DNA of 12,118 bases from Pinguiococcus pyrenoidosus (taxonomy: Eukaryota > Sar > Pinguiophyceae > Pinguiochrysidales > Pinguiochrysidaceae), in contig JAAMXY010000185.1 in NCBI GenBank assembly GCA_019677205.1, positions 1 through 12,118 of the forward strand. The letters run 5' to 3'. Under the pieces are notes generated by a model, which was not told the DNA's origin, ran no database searches, and saw nothing but the letters and a program-made list of their open reading frames with translations. Shown piece after piece: positions 1-8,138 of the stretch; position 1 is the stretch's first letter, and each line of letters opens with the position of its first letter. The translations under genes and the position numbers were made by a program.

Positions 1-1029
1 CTCTTTCTCGTCTTCTTCTTCTTCTTCCTCTTCTTCTTCTTCTTCGTGGTATCCTTCTGCTGCTCCTTCCGCTGTTTCTTCTTTCTTTTCCTCTGCTCCT
101 GCTGCTGCTGCTGCTCCTGCTGCTGCTGCTGCTGCTGCTGCTGATGATGACGATGATGATGGTGGCGGTGGTGGTGATGGTGCGCCTGTTCTTGGTCCTG
201 CTACTACTTCTCTGGCAAGTTCAACTTCTGCTTCTACTTCCGCGCCGGGTGCTTCACTTGACGACATCTTGCGAAGCACTGCCGGCGGAAAAGGTGTCTC
301 TTTGGCGCGAATGCTGAGCTCGGGATTGTTCGCATTCGGGACGTCATATACGTCCAGGCCTCGGTACAGGTAGGACTCCGGCAACTCTGCTGTTGGGAGA
401 CAAGCGAGGGCCTCTGGTCGCATGAGGTGAGAGCTTTTGATCGTCACTTCCTCAGCCACGGCTTTTGGGGGATCCTCACTTTGGCCTTCTTCGTTTGCTC
501 TCTCTTCCTTCTGTCTCTGTTGTCCAGACTGATGCTGCGTCGCTCGTTCGGTGCCTTGGCCTTCGCTTTGGTCTCTCTCCTTGGCTCTGCTGGTCACAAC
601 CGCCGCGTCGCCCATGTCCAGCACTCGAAACCCTGTGCTCTGGCCACTTGCTATGCGGCGCGCCAGCTCGGGCTGCTCTCGCAAGGAGCGGTGGACGCTC
701 TCTCTCCACTGCGGCGTGAGGAACACGGCGAAGCGCCGATGGCCCGGCGGTAGAGAAGATCCGACGACCGCGCCGGCTTCAGAAGCCTGCGTGCTGCTGC
801 TCAGTGGCTCTGGGAAGATGAAGGTCTGCGTCTCGCCGACGCGGGACGCGTTCTCGTATCGGACCGAAGTGGGGTTCTTGCGGCATTTGGGCAGATGGCG
901 CGCGATGCCGGACTTGGAGTGGCAAGACAGGCCACAGAAGCGACACGGATACAGCGCGCGCTCCGCCTTGTCCGCATGCGTGCTAAAGAATGGCTCCGGT
1001 TCTTCCGCAAGGTCCGCGCTTTCGATCAT
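1..1029 (-). CDS. Unrecognised protein with N-terminal C2HC zinc finger (partial, runs off left edge)
   Basis: The minus strand is open without a stop from 1158 to base 1, in the frame whose codons occupy 1-3, 4-6 and so on; the first ATG is at 1029-1027, giving 343 codons with no end inside the window. Residues about 27-53 form a zinc finger, YPCRFCGLSCHSKSG...RHLPKC, with ligands C29, C32, H45 and C49 (C-x2-C-x12-H-x3-C, the C2H2 spacing with Cys as last ligand). A folded-looking stretch follows (about 108-155, including RRFAVFLTPQW and FRVLDMGD), then a charged Gln/Glu/Lys/Arg-rich linker, then a second ordered stretch (about 203-250, PESYLYRGLDVYDVPN). The visible end is low complexity: Pro, Ser, Ala and finally Glu runs. 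A zinc finger suggests nucleic-acid or protein binding; I do not recognise the family. The start could lie in an upstream exon. The sense of the motifs on this strand, and their absence on the other, decide the strand. Confidence 0.7.
   Translation of the reverse strand, partial: MIESADLAEEPEPFFSTHADKAERALYPCRFCGLSCHSKSGIARHLPKCRKNPTSVRYENASRVGETQTFIFPEPLSSSTQASEAGAVVGSSLPPGHRRFAVFLTPQWRESVHRSLREQPELARRIASGQSTGFRVLDMGDAAVVTSRAKERDQSEGQGTERATQHQSGQQRQKEERANEEGQSEDPPKAVAEEVTIKSSHLMRPEALACLPTAELPESYLYRGLDVYDVPNANNPELSIRAKETPFPPAVLRKMSSSEAPGAEVEAEVELAREVVAGPRTGAPSPPPPPSSSSSSAAAAAAAAGAAAAAGAEEKKEETAEGAAEGYHEEEEEEEEEEEDEKE
10..180. repeat. Trinucleotide microsatellites (TTC)n, (TGC)n, (TGA/TGG)n
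   Basis: Three adjoining triplet tracts: TTC-rich at about 10-45, TGC-rich at about 97-141, and mixed TGA/TGG/CGG at about 142-180. Read on the minus strand in the frame of the overlapping gene they encode poly-Glu, poly-Ala and Ser/Pro runs, so they are length-variable coding microsatellites rather than intergenic repeats. Confidence 0.85.
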
Positions 1030-1222
1030 CTGAGATTTGAATGGCGTCAACGCGAAAAAGGGCGCGAAAAAGAAGATCCTGGTGGTGGTCTCTGTCGCAC
1101 TCCCGGCGAGGAGCGAGCCGCCATCGGTGATTCTGTCCGAGCTGGCCCGCCGTTTTTTTCAAAGTTCCCGGAGAATCTCTTCGCCATCCTGCGCGTTTGC
1201 TACAAAGGAACAAAGCCAGTTG

Positions 1223-1230
1223 TTCTGGAA
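1223..1230. promoter_or_regulatory. Heat-shock-element-like TTCnnGAA
   Basis: TTCTGGAA is a perfect two-unit TTCnnGAA. The adjoining third unit is off by one base. The core TTCTGGA recurs at 1463-1469 and, inverted, at 1447-1453, all upstream of an Hsp40 gene of a class that is commonly heat-shock inducible. A two-unit site is short enough to occur by chance. Confidence 0.35.
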
Positions 1231-1242
1231 CAATTTCCCCGG

Positions 1243-1263
1243 ATTAAAATATATTGAAAATAC
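1243..1263. promoter_or_regulatory. AT-rich TATA-like patch
   Basis: A 21-bp AT-rich island containing TAAAATATATT stands out in an otherwise GC-rich region. It lies about 215 bp upstream of the minus-strand ATG and about 355 bp upstream of the Hsp40 ATG, so it could serve either gene. Assignment as a TATA element is inference only. Confidence 0.3.
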
Positions 1264-1317
1264 CACTTTGTCGAGTTTTCCCATGCTTACGCCAAACAAT
1301 GGTAGCCAGGCATTCAA

Positions 1318-1327
1318 ATTGGCCAAT
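1318..1327. promoter_or_regulatory. Palindromic double CCAAT box
   Basis: ATTGGCCAAT is a perfect 10-bp palindrome giving a CCAAT box on each strand, midway in the divergent spacer and about 290 bp before the Hsp40 start. CCAAT boxes are the known NF-Y target; two back-to-back copies in a bidirectional promoter would suit both genes. Confidence 0.35.
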
Positions 1328-1445
1328 CCAGAATTGCGGATTCTGTCGCCGCGCTGGCAATTCCGCCGTTGAACAGCTGGCACGGACCGAAGAACGTTTG
1401 GCGCTTGTTCTCCGCGCTGCACGAGAGGCTGACGAGGCTCGGAAG

Positions 1446-1470
1446 CTCCAGAACCGGCTCGGTTCTGGAG
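1446..1470. repeat. Perfect 11-bp inverted repeat with 3-nt spacer
   Basis: Left arm CTCCAGAACCG (1446-1456), spacer GCT, right arm CGGTTCTGGAG (1460-1470). It sits about 150 bp before the Hsp40 ATG. As DNA each arm holds a near-match to TTCnnGAA; as RNA it would make a strong hairpin in the 5' leader. Confidence 0.7.
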
Positions 1471-1617
1471 GCCCTTCCTCCAGCTAGTGGCGCAACGTGT
1501 CCTCGATCCGGCGTCGGCTTTGAACCCCTCGACTCGGTCAGAGGTGTCCGCCGCTCGAGAATTGCGCCGCGTTCGACTGGCGCACGAAGCCCCCGCGTTG
1601 TAGATACACGTCCAAGC

Positions 1618-3195
1618 ATGTTCTTCGGAGGTGGAGACCCGTTCGAGCACTTTGGCGGCGGCCCGGGGCCCGCGCGCAGCCGAGAACCAGTAGACAACGA
1701 GACGTACTATCGGGTGCTGGGCGTGGAGCGGGAGTGCAGCAACAGTGAAATCAAGAAAGCCTACCGCAAGCTTGCTCTCAAGTACGTAAACATGCATGAT
1801 GCACCGAAGCGACGGGAGGTTGCTGCGTTCTGCAAAAGCTGCGAACCAGCGGCACTCGCGACTGAACGTCCGGAGCGGAGCAGAACTCTTTAGAAGAGCG
1901 TCCGCCTCTGGACGAGCGCGAGGGCACGAATGCCAACCGTTTGGGAGAGAGAGAAGGAGAAGGAGAAAGAGAGCACGATCTGTTCCTCTGATGGTGCAGC
2001 ACGATGCGATGCGGAGTGGGCCTTCTGCTCGGAGATGGGGCGAATCGCTCTTGTGCGGCTCTGATGGTTGGCATCGCGCCTTCGCTGCAGGCACCACCCG
2101 GACCGCGGAGGCGACCCAGAGCAGTTCAAGCTGATCTCGGAGGCCTACGAGACGCTCTCGGACGAGGAGAAGCGCAAGCGCTACGATGAGGGCGGCAAGG
2201 AAGCGGTGGAGAACGGTGGCGGAGGAGGAGCGGGTGGTCCGGAGGACGTCTTCAGCGCCTTCTTTGGGGGCGGCGGCAGGCGCGACGCTGGCCCGAAGCA
2301 GGTGGCGCCGATGAAGCACGTGCTTCGGGTGGGGCTGGAAGATCTGTACAATGGAAAGACGTCTCGCTTGGCAATCACGCGTGACCGGAAATGCGGAACC
2401 TGCAATGGCTCTGGCGTTCGCAAAGGGGGCGTAGTCAGGACCTGCGGCACCTGCAACGGCCGGAAGGTGGTCGTGCGCGTGCGGCAGATCGGTCCCATGA
2501 TCCAGCAGGTCCGCACGGTGTGCCCCGACTGCAACGGAACCGGTGTGCAGATCCGCGAAGGAGACCGCTGCCCCGACTGCAAGGGCAAGAAGCTCACCAA
2601 GGACCGCAAGGTGCTGGAAGTGTACGTCGAGAAAGGCATGAAGTCCGGCGACAAGATCGTCATGCGCGGCGAGGGCAACGAGGAGCCCGACGTCGCCCCG
2701 GGAGACATCGTCTTCGTGGTCGAGCAGCGCGAGCATGACGTGTTCAAGCGAAAGGGCGCCGACCTCTTGATGGTGAAGAAGATCTCGCTGTCGCAGGCGT
2801 TGTGCGGCTTCACGGAGACGATCACGCACCTGGACGACCGAGTCTTGACGTACACCGTGGCGCCCGGCAGCGTGATCAAGGACCAGTCGCTGATGCGGAT
2901 CGAAGGCGAGGGCATGCCCATCAAGGGAGACCCGCTGCAGAAGGGCAACCTCTTCATCGTGTTCAAGATTGTCTTCCCGGAGTCCTTGTCGCCGGACCAG
3001 GTGGAGCGCATCGCCGCCGCGCTAGGAGCGCCGGAACCCGCGACGCTCACTGGCGACGAGGAAGAGGTGTTCATGGAGGAAGTCGAGATCGAGCAGTTCG
3101 GCCAGACGAAGGCCTCCATCAACCGATCAGAGCACTATGATGAGGACGACGAAGACGGCCAGGGTCCAGGCGGTGTCCAGTGTCAGCAGATGTAG
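1618..3195 (+). CDS. DNAJA: Type I (class A) Hsp40/DnaJ co-chaperone, farnesylated cytosolic form
   Basis: Spliced CDS is 1618-1781 joined to 2091-3195, 422 residues, the usual length for DNAJA/Ydj1 proteins. It stimulates Hsp70 ATPase and delivers unfolded clients. Residues 1-22 are a Gly/Phe-rich lead (MFFGGGDPFEHFGGG). The J domain spans about 28-93 with HPD at 57-59, the Hsp70-contact motif, and K55 is split by the intron. A short Gly-rich linker (about 97-118) follows. The zinc-binding domain has four Cys pairs at 156/159, 173/176, 199/202 and 215/218; the second (CGTCNGRK) and fourth (CPDCKGKK) lack the final Gly of CxxCxGxG. The C-terminal substrate domains follow, including the conserved ALCGF. 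The protein ends CQQM, a CaaX box expected to be farnesylated, which ties it to cytosol and ER surface rather than mitochondrion or plastid. ATG 1618 is the first in the open frame. Identification is firm. Confidence 0.97.
1782..2090 (+). other. Intron of the Hsp40 gene (309 bp)
   Basis: Donor GTACGT after CTCAA, acceptor TTCGCTGCAG. Removing it restores KLALKHHPDRGGDPEQF, the J-domain helix II-HPD-helix III sequence, which fixes both ends. Phase 2. It is the longest intron in the window and carries a purine-rich GAGA/GGAGAA patch at about 1946-1975. I found no convincing snoRNA or other RNA gene in it. Confidence 0.95.
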
Positions 3196-3378
3196 TTCTC
3201 CTCCCGTCCTCTTTTTTGCTATGGTCCGGAGTTGGAGCTACGCTCGAGAAGAAACCCTCGGAGATCTGTCGCGGCAATCAAGGAATCTCTCATTGTGATT
3301 CTGCTCTCATCGCCAACAAATGGGCCTTGCACTGCCAAGACTTCGATCTAACGTTGACATCATTTCTGTGTGAACCAT

Positions 3379-3417
3379 TGAGCAATATGAAACAACATGA
3401 GCAATATGAGCAACACA
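3379..3417. repeat. Imperfect tandem duplication, about 19-20 bp, two copies
   Basis: TGAGCAATATGAAACAACA (3379-3397) is followed directly by TGAGCAATATGAGCAACACA (3398-3417). The first 12 bases are identical. Likely a simple local duplication in non-coding DNA. Confidence 0.75.
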
Positions 3418-3549
3418 TTTGTGTTCCGTTGTTGTGTATGTTGGGTTGTATTGTACCTCTCAACGCACCCACTCAAATCTTTTGCGGCTGTGACAGTCGG
3501 ACACGCGACAGAGACCGTACAGAACTGCGGATTCAATTGACGAGAGCGC

Positions 3550-3602
3550 CTCAGCTTCAGCCTCCGCTTCAGCTTCAGCTTCAGCTTCAGCTTCAGCTTC
3601 AG
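3550..3602. repeat. Hexanucleotide repeat (TTCAGC)n
   Basis: About seven to eight copies of CTTCAG, with one interrupted unit (CCTCCG) near the left end. It lies 70 bp before the primase ATG, in the expected promoter or 5' UTR, where length variation could alter leader length. Confidence 0.9.
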
Positions 3603-3672
3603 CACTGCCCATCTACAACTCTCCTCCAGTATGCGCGCAGAACATTCTCGAACGCTTTGAGGAGTCTTCGCG

Positions 3673-6600
3673 ATGCACAAAGTGCTCTGGTGGGCCCTTG
3701 TATGGCCCCTGTGCGCCGGCTTTCGCTCGCACCACCGGATCGTCCCAAGACTGGCGCCGCTGTTTGACGGGCGCGAGAGCGGCGCGGACAGTGCGAAAGG
3801 AGTGGATGTGGTGGATGTGATCTCCAACTTCATCGATGTGCGCAAGACGTCCACGGGGGGGCTGGCGCGCTGTCCCTTCCATGACGACAAGTCGCCGTCC
3901 TTCAGCATCAGCAAAGAGAAGCAGCTTTGGAAGTGCTTCGGATGCGGCCAAAGTGGCGACGCGGTCACTTTCGTCAAGGAATTCAATGGCGTCTCCTACA
4001 AACAAGCGGTGGAGCAGCTCGCGGACCTCGGTGGCCTGCCACTGAGCCGCAGAGGCCGCAATGCGGACGGGAATTCTGAGATCTTTCGAGTTCTCGAAGC
4101 GGCTGCGGCCTACTACGCGCACGTGCTGACGTCCGAGCCGTGCGCTGGTGGGGCTCGGGCCCACTTGAGGCAGCGCTCGATCCCTCCGGCCATTGCGCTG
4201 CGCTTTCGGCTGGGCTTCTCGCCTCCGCTGTACACGCGGGGGACGCCCACCGTGGTGCAGCACCTCATCGACAGCGGCTTCTCCATGGAGCTGTTGGCCA
4301 AGGCGGGCCTGGTGTCCGCCAAAGCGGCAGCGAAGGAGTGGACGAGGGACTGGCTTCCGCCCGATCGCTTCGCCGGCCGTCTGGTGGTGCCCATCTTGGA
4401 CAGCAGCAGCCGCGTGGTGGGCTTCGGCGGCCGCGTCCTGCCCGTCGCGGAGCAGGCGGAGCAGGAGGACGCGGCTTCAGACGCCTCCTCCGCACCGCCA
4501 AAGTATCTGAACAGTCCGGAGACGCCGGTGTTCCGGAAGGGATACAACGTGTACGGCCTGCCCGAAGCGCGAACGGGGCTGATGGGAGACACGCTGGGCG
4601 TAGACTTGGGAGCGATTCTCGTTGAGGGATACTTCGACGTGCTTTCCCTGCATGCCGTGGGCGTGCGCGGCGCTGTCGCAGCCCTAGGCACCGCCGTGAC
4701 GTCGGCGCAGGTCCTCGCTGCGGCAAGAGCGTCACCGAGCAAGAGGATCACAGTCTGCCTTGATGCCGATGCCGCAGGGCAGCGTGCCACAGACCGCCTC
4801 TGCGCGGAGATCCTGCCCGACCTGATAGCAGAAGGAGTAGATGCCTATGTTGGTAGACTGGACGGCGCAAAGGACCCGTCCGATTGGCTACAAGGGGGCC
4901 ACGTTGGGTCCGAGTTTGTAGATATGATCCGCTCCAACGCCGTCCCGTTCTCCGACTTCTACATCGAGCGGCTCATCAAGCGCTTCCGCGCCGACGCTTC
5001 CCCAAAAGACCCGACAACGAACGAAGCGGACACCCTCGCCACCGCGGCCCAGGTTGCGAACGATCAGCTGGCTTTTCACCGCCTTGTGTCGGACCTGAGC
5101 GACTTTTTGGCCCGCCTCCCAACCGCTGCTGATCGAACGTTCGCTGCGTATCGGACGGCGGCCGCTGTGGCGCCGGACAACGAAGGCATGCGGATTGCCT
5201 TGGAGGCGGATATTCTGCAACTCTCAGCGGCTAAGGTTCGGTCCCGTGAGAAGCGAGAAGAGGCCATCACCGGCGCGAGATCGGCTGCGGCGACGACGAC
5301 GACAACGACGACAACGACAACGCCAACGACGACAACGCCAACGACCACGACGACTTCCGCTGTGAAAACAAAGGCGGCGCAAGGCCCCCAGCGTATCACA
5401 AATGCACCTCCGTCTACCGTGGACGGCGCTGTACGGGCACCCAAGACCAAAGCGTCCAGGGACGGCAGCGCCAAGTCGATCGTTGCGCGACTGGTCCAGC
5501 AGAACGAGCACTGGCAGCTTGGCATCCTGCAGGACGCCGTGCATGAAACCCAGCCGAGGTACACGAAGGGCAAGGGCGCCTCAAGAAGAGAAGCAAGGTT
5601 TTCAAGCGCGGGGGGCCCGAGGCTAAGCGCTTCGGTGAGGAGGCGCGCCGCGGCAGTCGGGATTGCGCCGGAGGTCTTGGCCGCTGCAGAAGACAGCAAA
5701 AAGACACCACAGGAGTCGTACACCACGCAACCTGCGGGGTCTGCTTCTTCGAATCCCATGTCTGCGGAACTCGACCCAGTGGTCTACGCGCAGAATGCTG
5801 AGATCGAGTTGCTGAAGACTCTCATAAACTTCCCAGAGCAGAGACAAGCTTGTCTGGCGACGCTGAGGCCGCATCTGGAGCGTCCCATCCAAGAGGAGTC
5901 CACTACGCCGTACAGGAACCCCGTTGCCTTCCTCGATCCTGCTCGGAGGTGGTTCATGGATGCGATGCTGAGCTTGCCGCCGGACTTTTCCGACAAACCC
6001 GCAGCATTCCTGCTGGACAGGCTTCAGGCCGCCGTTCCGCACCTTTTTGGAGCGGGGGCGGATAGCACGGAGGCCCCGCCGCCCGAAGGTGAGGCTCGCG
6101 TGCAGAATTCTTCATGCTGGGAAGCTCTCCCAGCGGCGCCGGCGGATCTGCAGGAAGCGGATCTCTCCTATTTGTTCACGGTAGATGAGGATCTCCAGAG
6201 CGTCGGCGTGCTCAAGAGTCCGCAGCTTGTGATCCAGCAAGCTCTGGCTGCGCACTTGCGCGCACGTGCAATCCTTGATAAGCGAAGTTTGGAAGCACGC
6301 TTCGTGGACGAAGCCCGAGAGATGTCTCTCATCATCAGCGAGTGGCAGACAGGCCAGAATAGATCTGCAAGGAGCCTTCTTCCCGTTGACGAAGCAGCCA
6401 AGATGGAGGAAGTGGCCTTAGAGAAGCTCGCCGAAGCGCCCTTTCCCACCACGGAGGAAGTGGACGTGGACGAGAATGCTAGAAGTGCGCCTTCCAAAGC
6501 CTACGAGGCGGTCGTCCGGAGACAAGAGCTTGAGCGCATTCGCCGCACGCAGCTGGAACAGATAAGCGGGCTTCGCAAGAACGAAAGCCGCTTCGTTGGA

Positions 6601-7965
6601 GCCGTGCAGGAGGTTCTCGAAGAGATGCTTTACGAGACCAAGGCGCTGGCCGAGGGCGGAAAGGTGCCTGGCGCCATTCAAGCTCGAGCAAGGTCTAGGA
6701 CAGAGGCTGGCGGGATGGACCGGGTAAAGTCCCTGGTACAAGAAGGGTTGGGAGGGCAACTGGATGAGAGGATGTGGCCCGACGAGATCCGAGACCAGTT
6801 GGCGAACCTCGAAGCTAGCTTTGCTCGGCTCCGAGATCAGGCGGCCGTCATTCAGGATTTGGAGCTTCGGTGAGGACTTCCTCCATGATCTCAGATCATC
6901 CTGTGCTGCCTGACGATGGCGGGCTTATGGTTTTGATCTTCGCTCCGTCTCCTTGCCTAGGTGGCTCCTCATCAAACGAAGGGCTGACGAGATTGCGGAG
7001 GAGCAGGACTGGGAGCGACGAATGCGGAAGGTACGCACCAGGGAGGAAAGCTGTGCTGCGGCTCCTCCTACTAACGTCGCTGACTCTCCCGCTGGAAATC
7101 TGCGCAGAGTGGGCAGGAGCAGCTGATCCCGGTCATCTCTGACGCTGTCAAGCAGGCCCATGAGAAGGTGCGTCTGTTTGCTGTTGCGCCTGTTGCAGAA
7201 GTGCTCGGAGGCAGTCCGTGTGATGACCCTTTTGCAATCGCAATCGCCCAGGTGCACCAAGCAGCTGAAGAGGACGACGAGGGGGCCTTGAGTAGCGCCG
7301 TGATGGAAGTGCAGCGCCTTGCCCAGTCGAAGAGAGCGAGCAAGACCTCCGAAAAGGCGCTACCTCCGCCTCCGGATGCCATGCCAAGGCAAACGAAGGC
7401 GGGGCCAAGGGCACCAGCAGCGTCGCCCATAACTGGGAAAAGGGAGCCGAGCAAGAAGCCCCGGGCAGCTTGGGGATCTGGAGCCGTTCAGATGGCCGAG
7501 GCGGTGCCGACGCCGCGGTTTGAGGACGATGATGACGATGACAACCTGGAGCCCCCAGAAATGGTAGATGCTGCTCCAGCCGAGATCATAGACGAAGAGA
7601 GGCGCGTCGAAAGCCGCTCCCGGTTGGAGGCACCAAGGACAGAAAAGCGGGGTGTCTGGGGTATCTCCGATGTCGAAGCAGAGGAGGTCAGGCCAAGCAG
7701 CGGTGGAGAAAGAACGATGGAGGAGGTGGGGGACATGACGGAAGCGGTGGAAGCAAGCGTGCCGACAACCATCCCCATGGGTAAGCCAGACTTTGGCGGC
7801 GTCCAGCGTGCTTCTTCTGTTTGTGACCGTTCAGACTCTCCAGGGCAGAGCGCGCAAGACCGCCTGCGACAGCAGTTTGAAGCTGCGAAGCGGAGACTGT
7901 CGACAAGTGCCCAGAAACAAGTACAGCAACAGAGCGAGGGCCTGGAGCCTGATTCGGACCGCTAG
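3673..7965 (+). CDS. dnaG: DnaG-type DNA primase, plastid-targeted, with long C-terminal extension
   Basis: Spliced CDS 3673-6869, 6961-7030, 7108-7965; 1,374 residues, or 1,353 if a further 63-bp intron (7781-7843) is removed. Bacterial DnaG is about 600. It lays RNA primers for organelle DNA replication. The start is fixed by an in-frame TGA at 3658-3660. Residues 1-18 form a hydrophobic signal (VLWWALVWPLCAGF) followed by a basic FRSHH stretch, the bipartite form used for complex plastids. The CHC2 zinc domain has C67, H70, C88 and C91. The RNA-polymerase core shows FAGRLVVPILD, GFGGRVL and PKYLNSPETPVF. The TOPRIM domain has E318 (VEGYFDVL), D364/D366 (CLDADAAG) and DPSDWL. A Thr-rich linker (541-561) follows. 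At about 707-735, NAEIELLKTLINFPEQRQ resembles the DnaB-contacting region of DnaG. The rest is helical, charged and acidic (EDDDDDDN) and matches nothing I recognise. Enzyme identity is firm; plastid location is inferred. Confidence 0.93.
5293..5355. repeat. (ACG/ACA)n tract encoding a Thr/Pro linker
   Basis: Twenty-one codons encode ten Thr, Pro, four Thr, Pro and five Thr (residues 541-561 of the primase). It sits between the catalytic core and the C-terminal part, where DnaG proteins normally have a flexible linker. Codons alternate ACG, ACA and ACC, so it is not one pure repeat. Confidence 0.85.
6870..6960 (+). other. Primase intron 1 (91 bp)
   Basis: Donor GTGAGG after CTTCG, acceptor CCTTGCCTAG. 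It removes the in-frame TGA at 6871 and joins ...DLELR to WLLIKRRADEIAEEQ. Phase 2. The intron contains a 7-bp inverted repeat, ATGATCT/AGATCAT, at 6885-6899. Confidence 0.88.
7031..7107 (+). other. Primase intron 2 (77 bp) with perfect TACTAAC
   Basis: Donor GTACGC after CGGAAG, acceptor TCTGCGCAG. A perfect TACTAAC branch-site sequence lies at 7069-7075, about 32 bp before the acceptor. Phase 0; the join gives RRMRK-SGQEQLIPVISD, continuing an uninterrupted frame to 7965. Confidence 0.88.
7781..7843 (+). other. Possible optional intron in the primase 3' exon (63 bp)
   Basis: A strong donor (CCATGG|GTAAGC) and a good acceptor (pyrimidine-rich, ending GACTCTCCAG) enclose 63 bp, exactly 21 codons with no in-frame stop. 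Both spliced and unspliced forms keep the frame, so sequence alone cannot decide. Its length equals the last intron of the next gene. Confidence 0.5.
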
Positions 7966-8138
7966 TTGCGGTGTCGGCGTTCGCCCATGGACGCCATTTC
8001 TTGCGAACAGCCTATTCATTTCCTCCAACCTTTCTCTGTCTCTCGCCTTTTCACATACCAATCGATCCTCCATGGTCGCGGGAGTGCCTCGGATGGAAGA
8101 TGGAAGGCGATCGGTGCAAGCACGCGAAGCTTTTGAGA

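Larger units (their letters stand above)
1030..1617. promoter_or_regulatory. Divergent intergenic/promoter region between the zinc-finger gene and the Hsp40 gene
   Basis: About 590 bp separate the two divergent starts, so this stretch must hold both 5' UTRs and promoters. Visible elements are a perfect TTCnnGAA at 1223-1230, an AT-rich TATA-like patch at 1243-1263, a palindromic ATTGGCCAAT at 1318-1327 and an inverted repeat at 1446-1470. The plus frame of the Hsp40 gene stays open back to about 1369 but has no ATG before 1618, so the upstream part is taken as untranslated. No transcription start can be placed from sequence alone. Confidence 0.55.
3196..3672. other. Spacer between Hsp40 and primase genes
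   Basis: This 477-bp stretch should hold the Hsp40 3' end and the primase promoter. It is noticeably less GC-rich than the genes. It contains a T-run after 3206, a 19/20-bp tandem duplication and a TTCAGC hexamer repeat just before the primase. An open plus frame across it (3180-3767) is low complexity over the hexamer and otherwise has no recognisable motif. No clear TATA or polyadenylation signal was seen. Confidence 0.6.

Noticed and set aside
427-1372. Several plus-strand open frames (427-753, 551-1033, 895-1257, 1037-1372)
   Set aside because: They overlap the minus-strand gene or its promoter, have no motifs, and conflict with the zinc finger read on the other strand.
1369-1617. N-terminal extension of the Hsp40 (possible mitochondrial presequence)
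   Set aside because: The frame is open, but there is no ATG before 1618 and the CaaX box indicates a cytosolic protein.
1782-2090. Intronic C/D-box snoRNA in the Hsp40 intron
   Set aside because: An ATGATGC near the donor and a CTGA near the acceptor are about 270 bp apart with no terminal stem, far too long for a C/D RNA.
1159-2829. A 556-codon open frame on the minus strand opposite the Hsp40 gene
   Set aside because: It is the codon-aligned antisense of the Hsp40 exons, crosses the intron and promoter without motifs, and is closed by a TGA at 1159-1161. GC-rich coding DNA often leaves this frame open. It shares frame with the minus-strand zinc-finger gene but is separated from it by that stop.
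2181-3122. A 313-codon minus-strand frame inside Hsp40 exon 2
   Set aside because: Ser/Thr/Pro-rich antisense shadow of a firmly identified gene.
3180-3767. A 195-codon plus-strand frame between the Hsp40 and primase genes
   Set aside because: It overlaps both genes, is poly-Leu/Gln over the hexamer repeat and has no recognisable domain.
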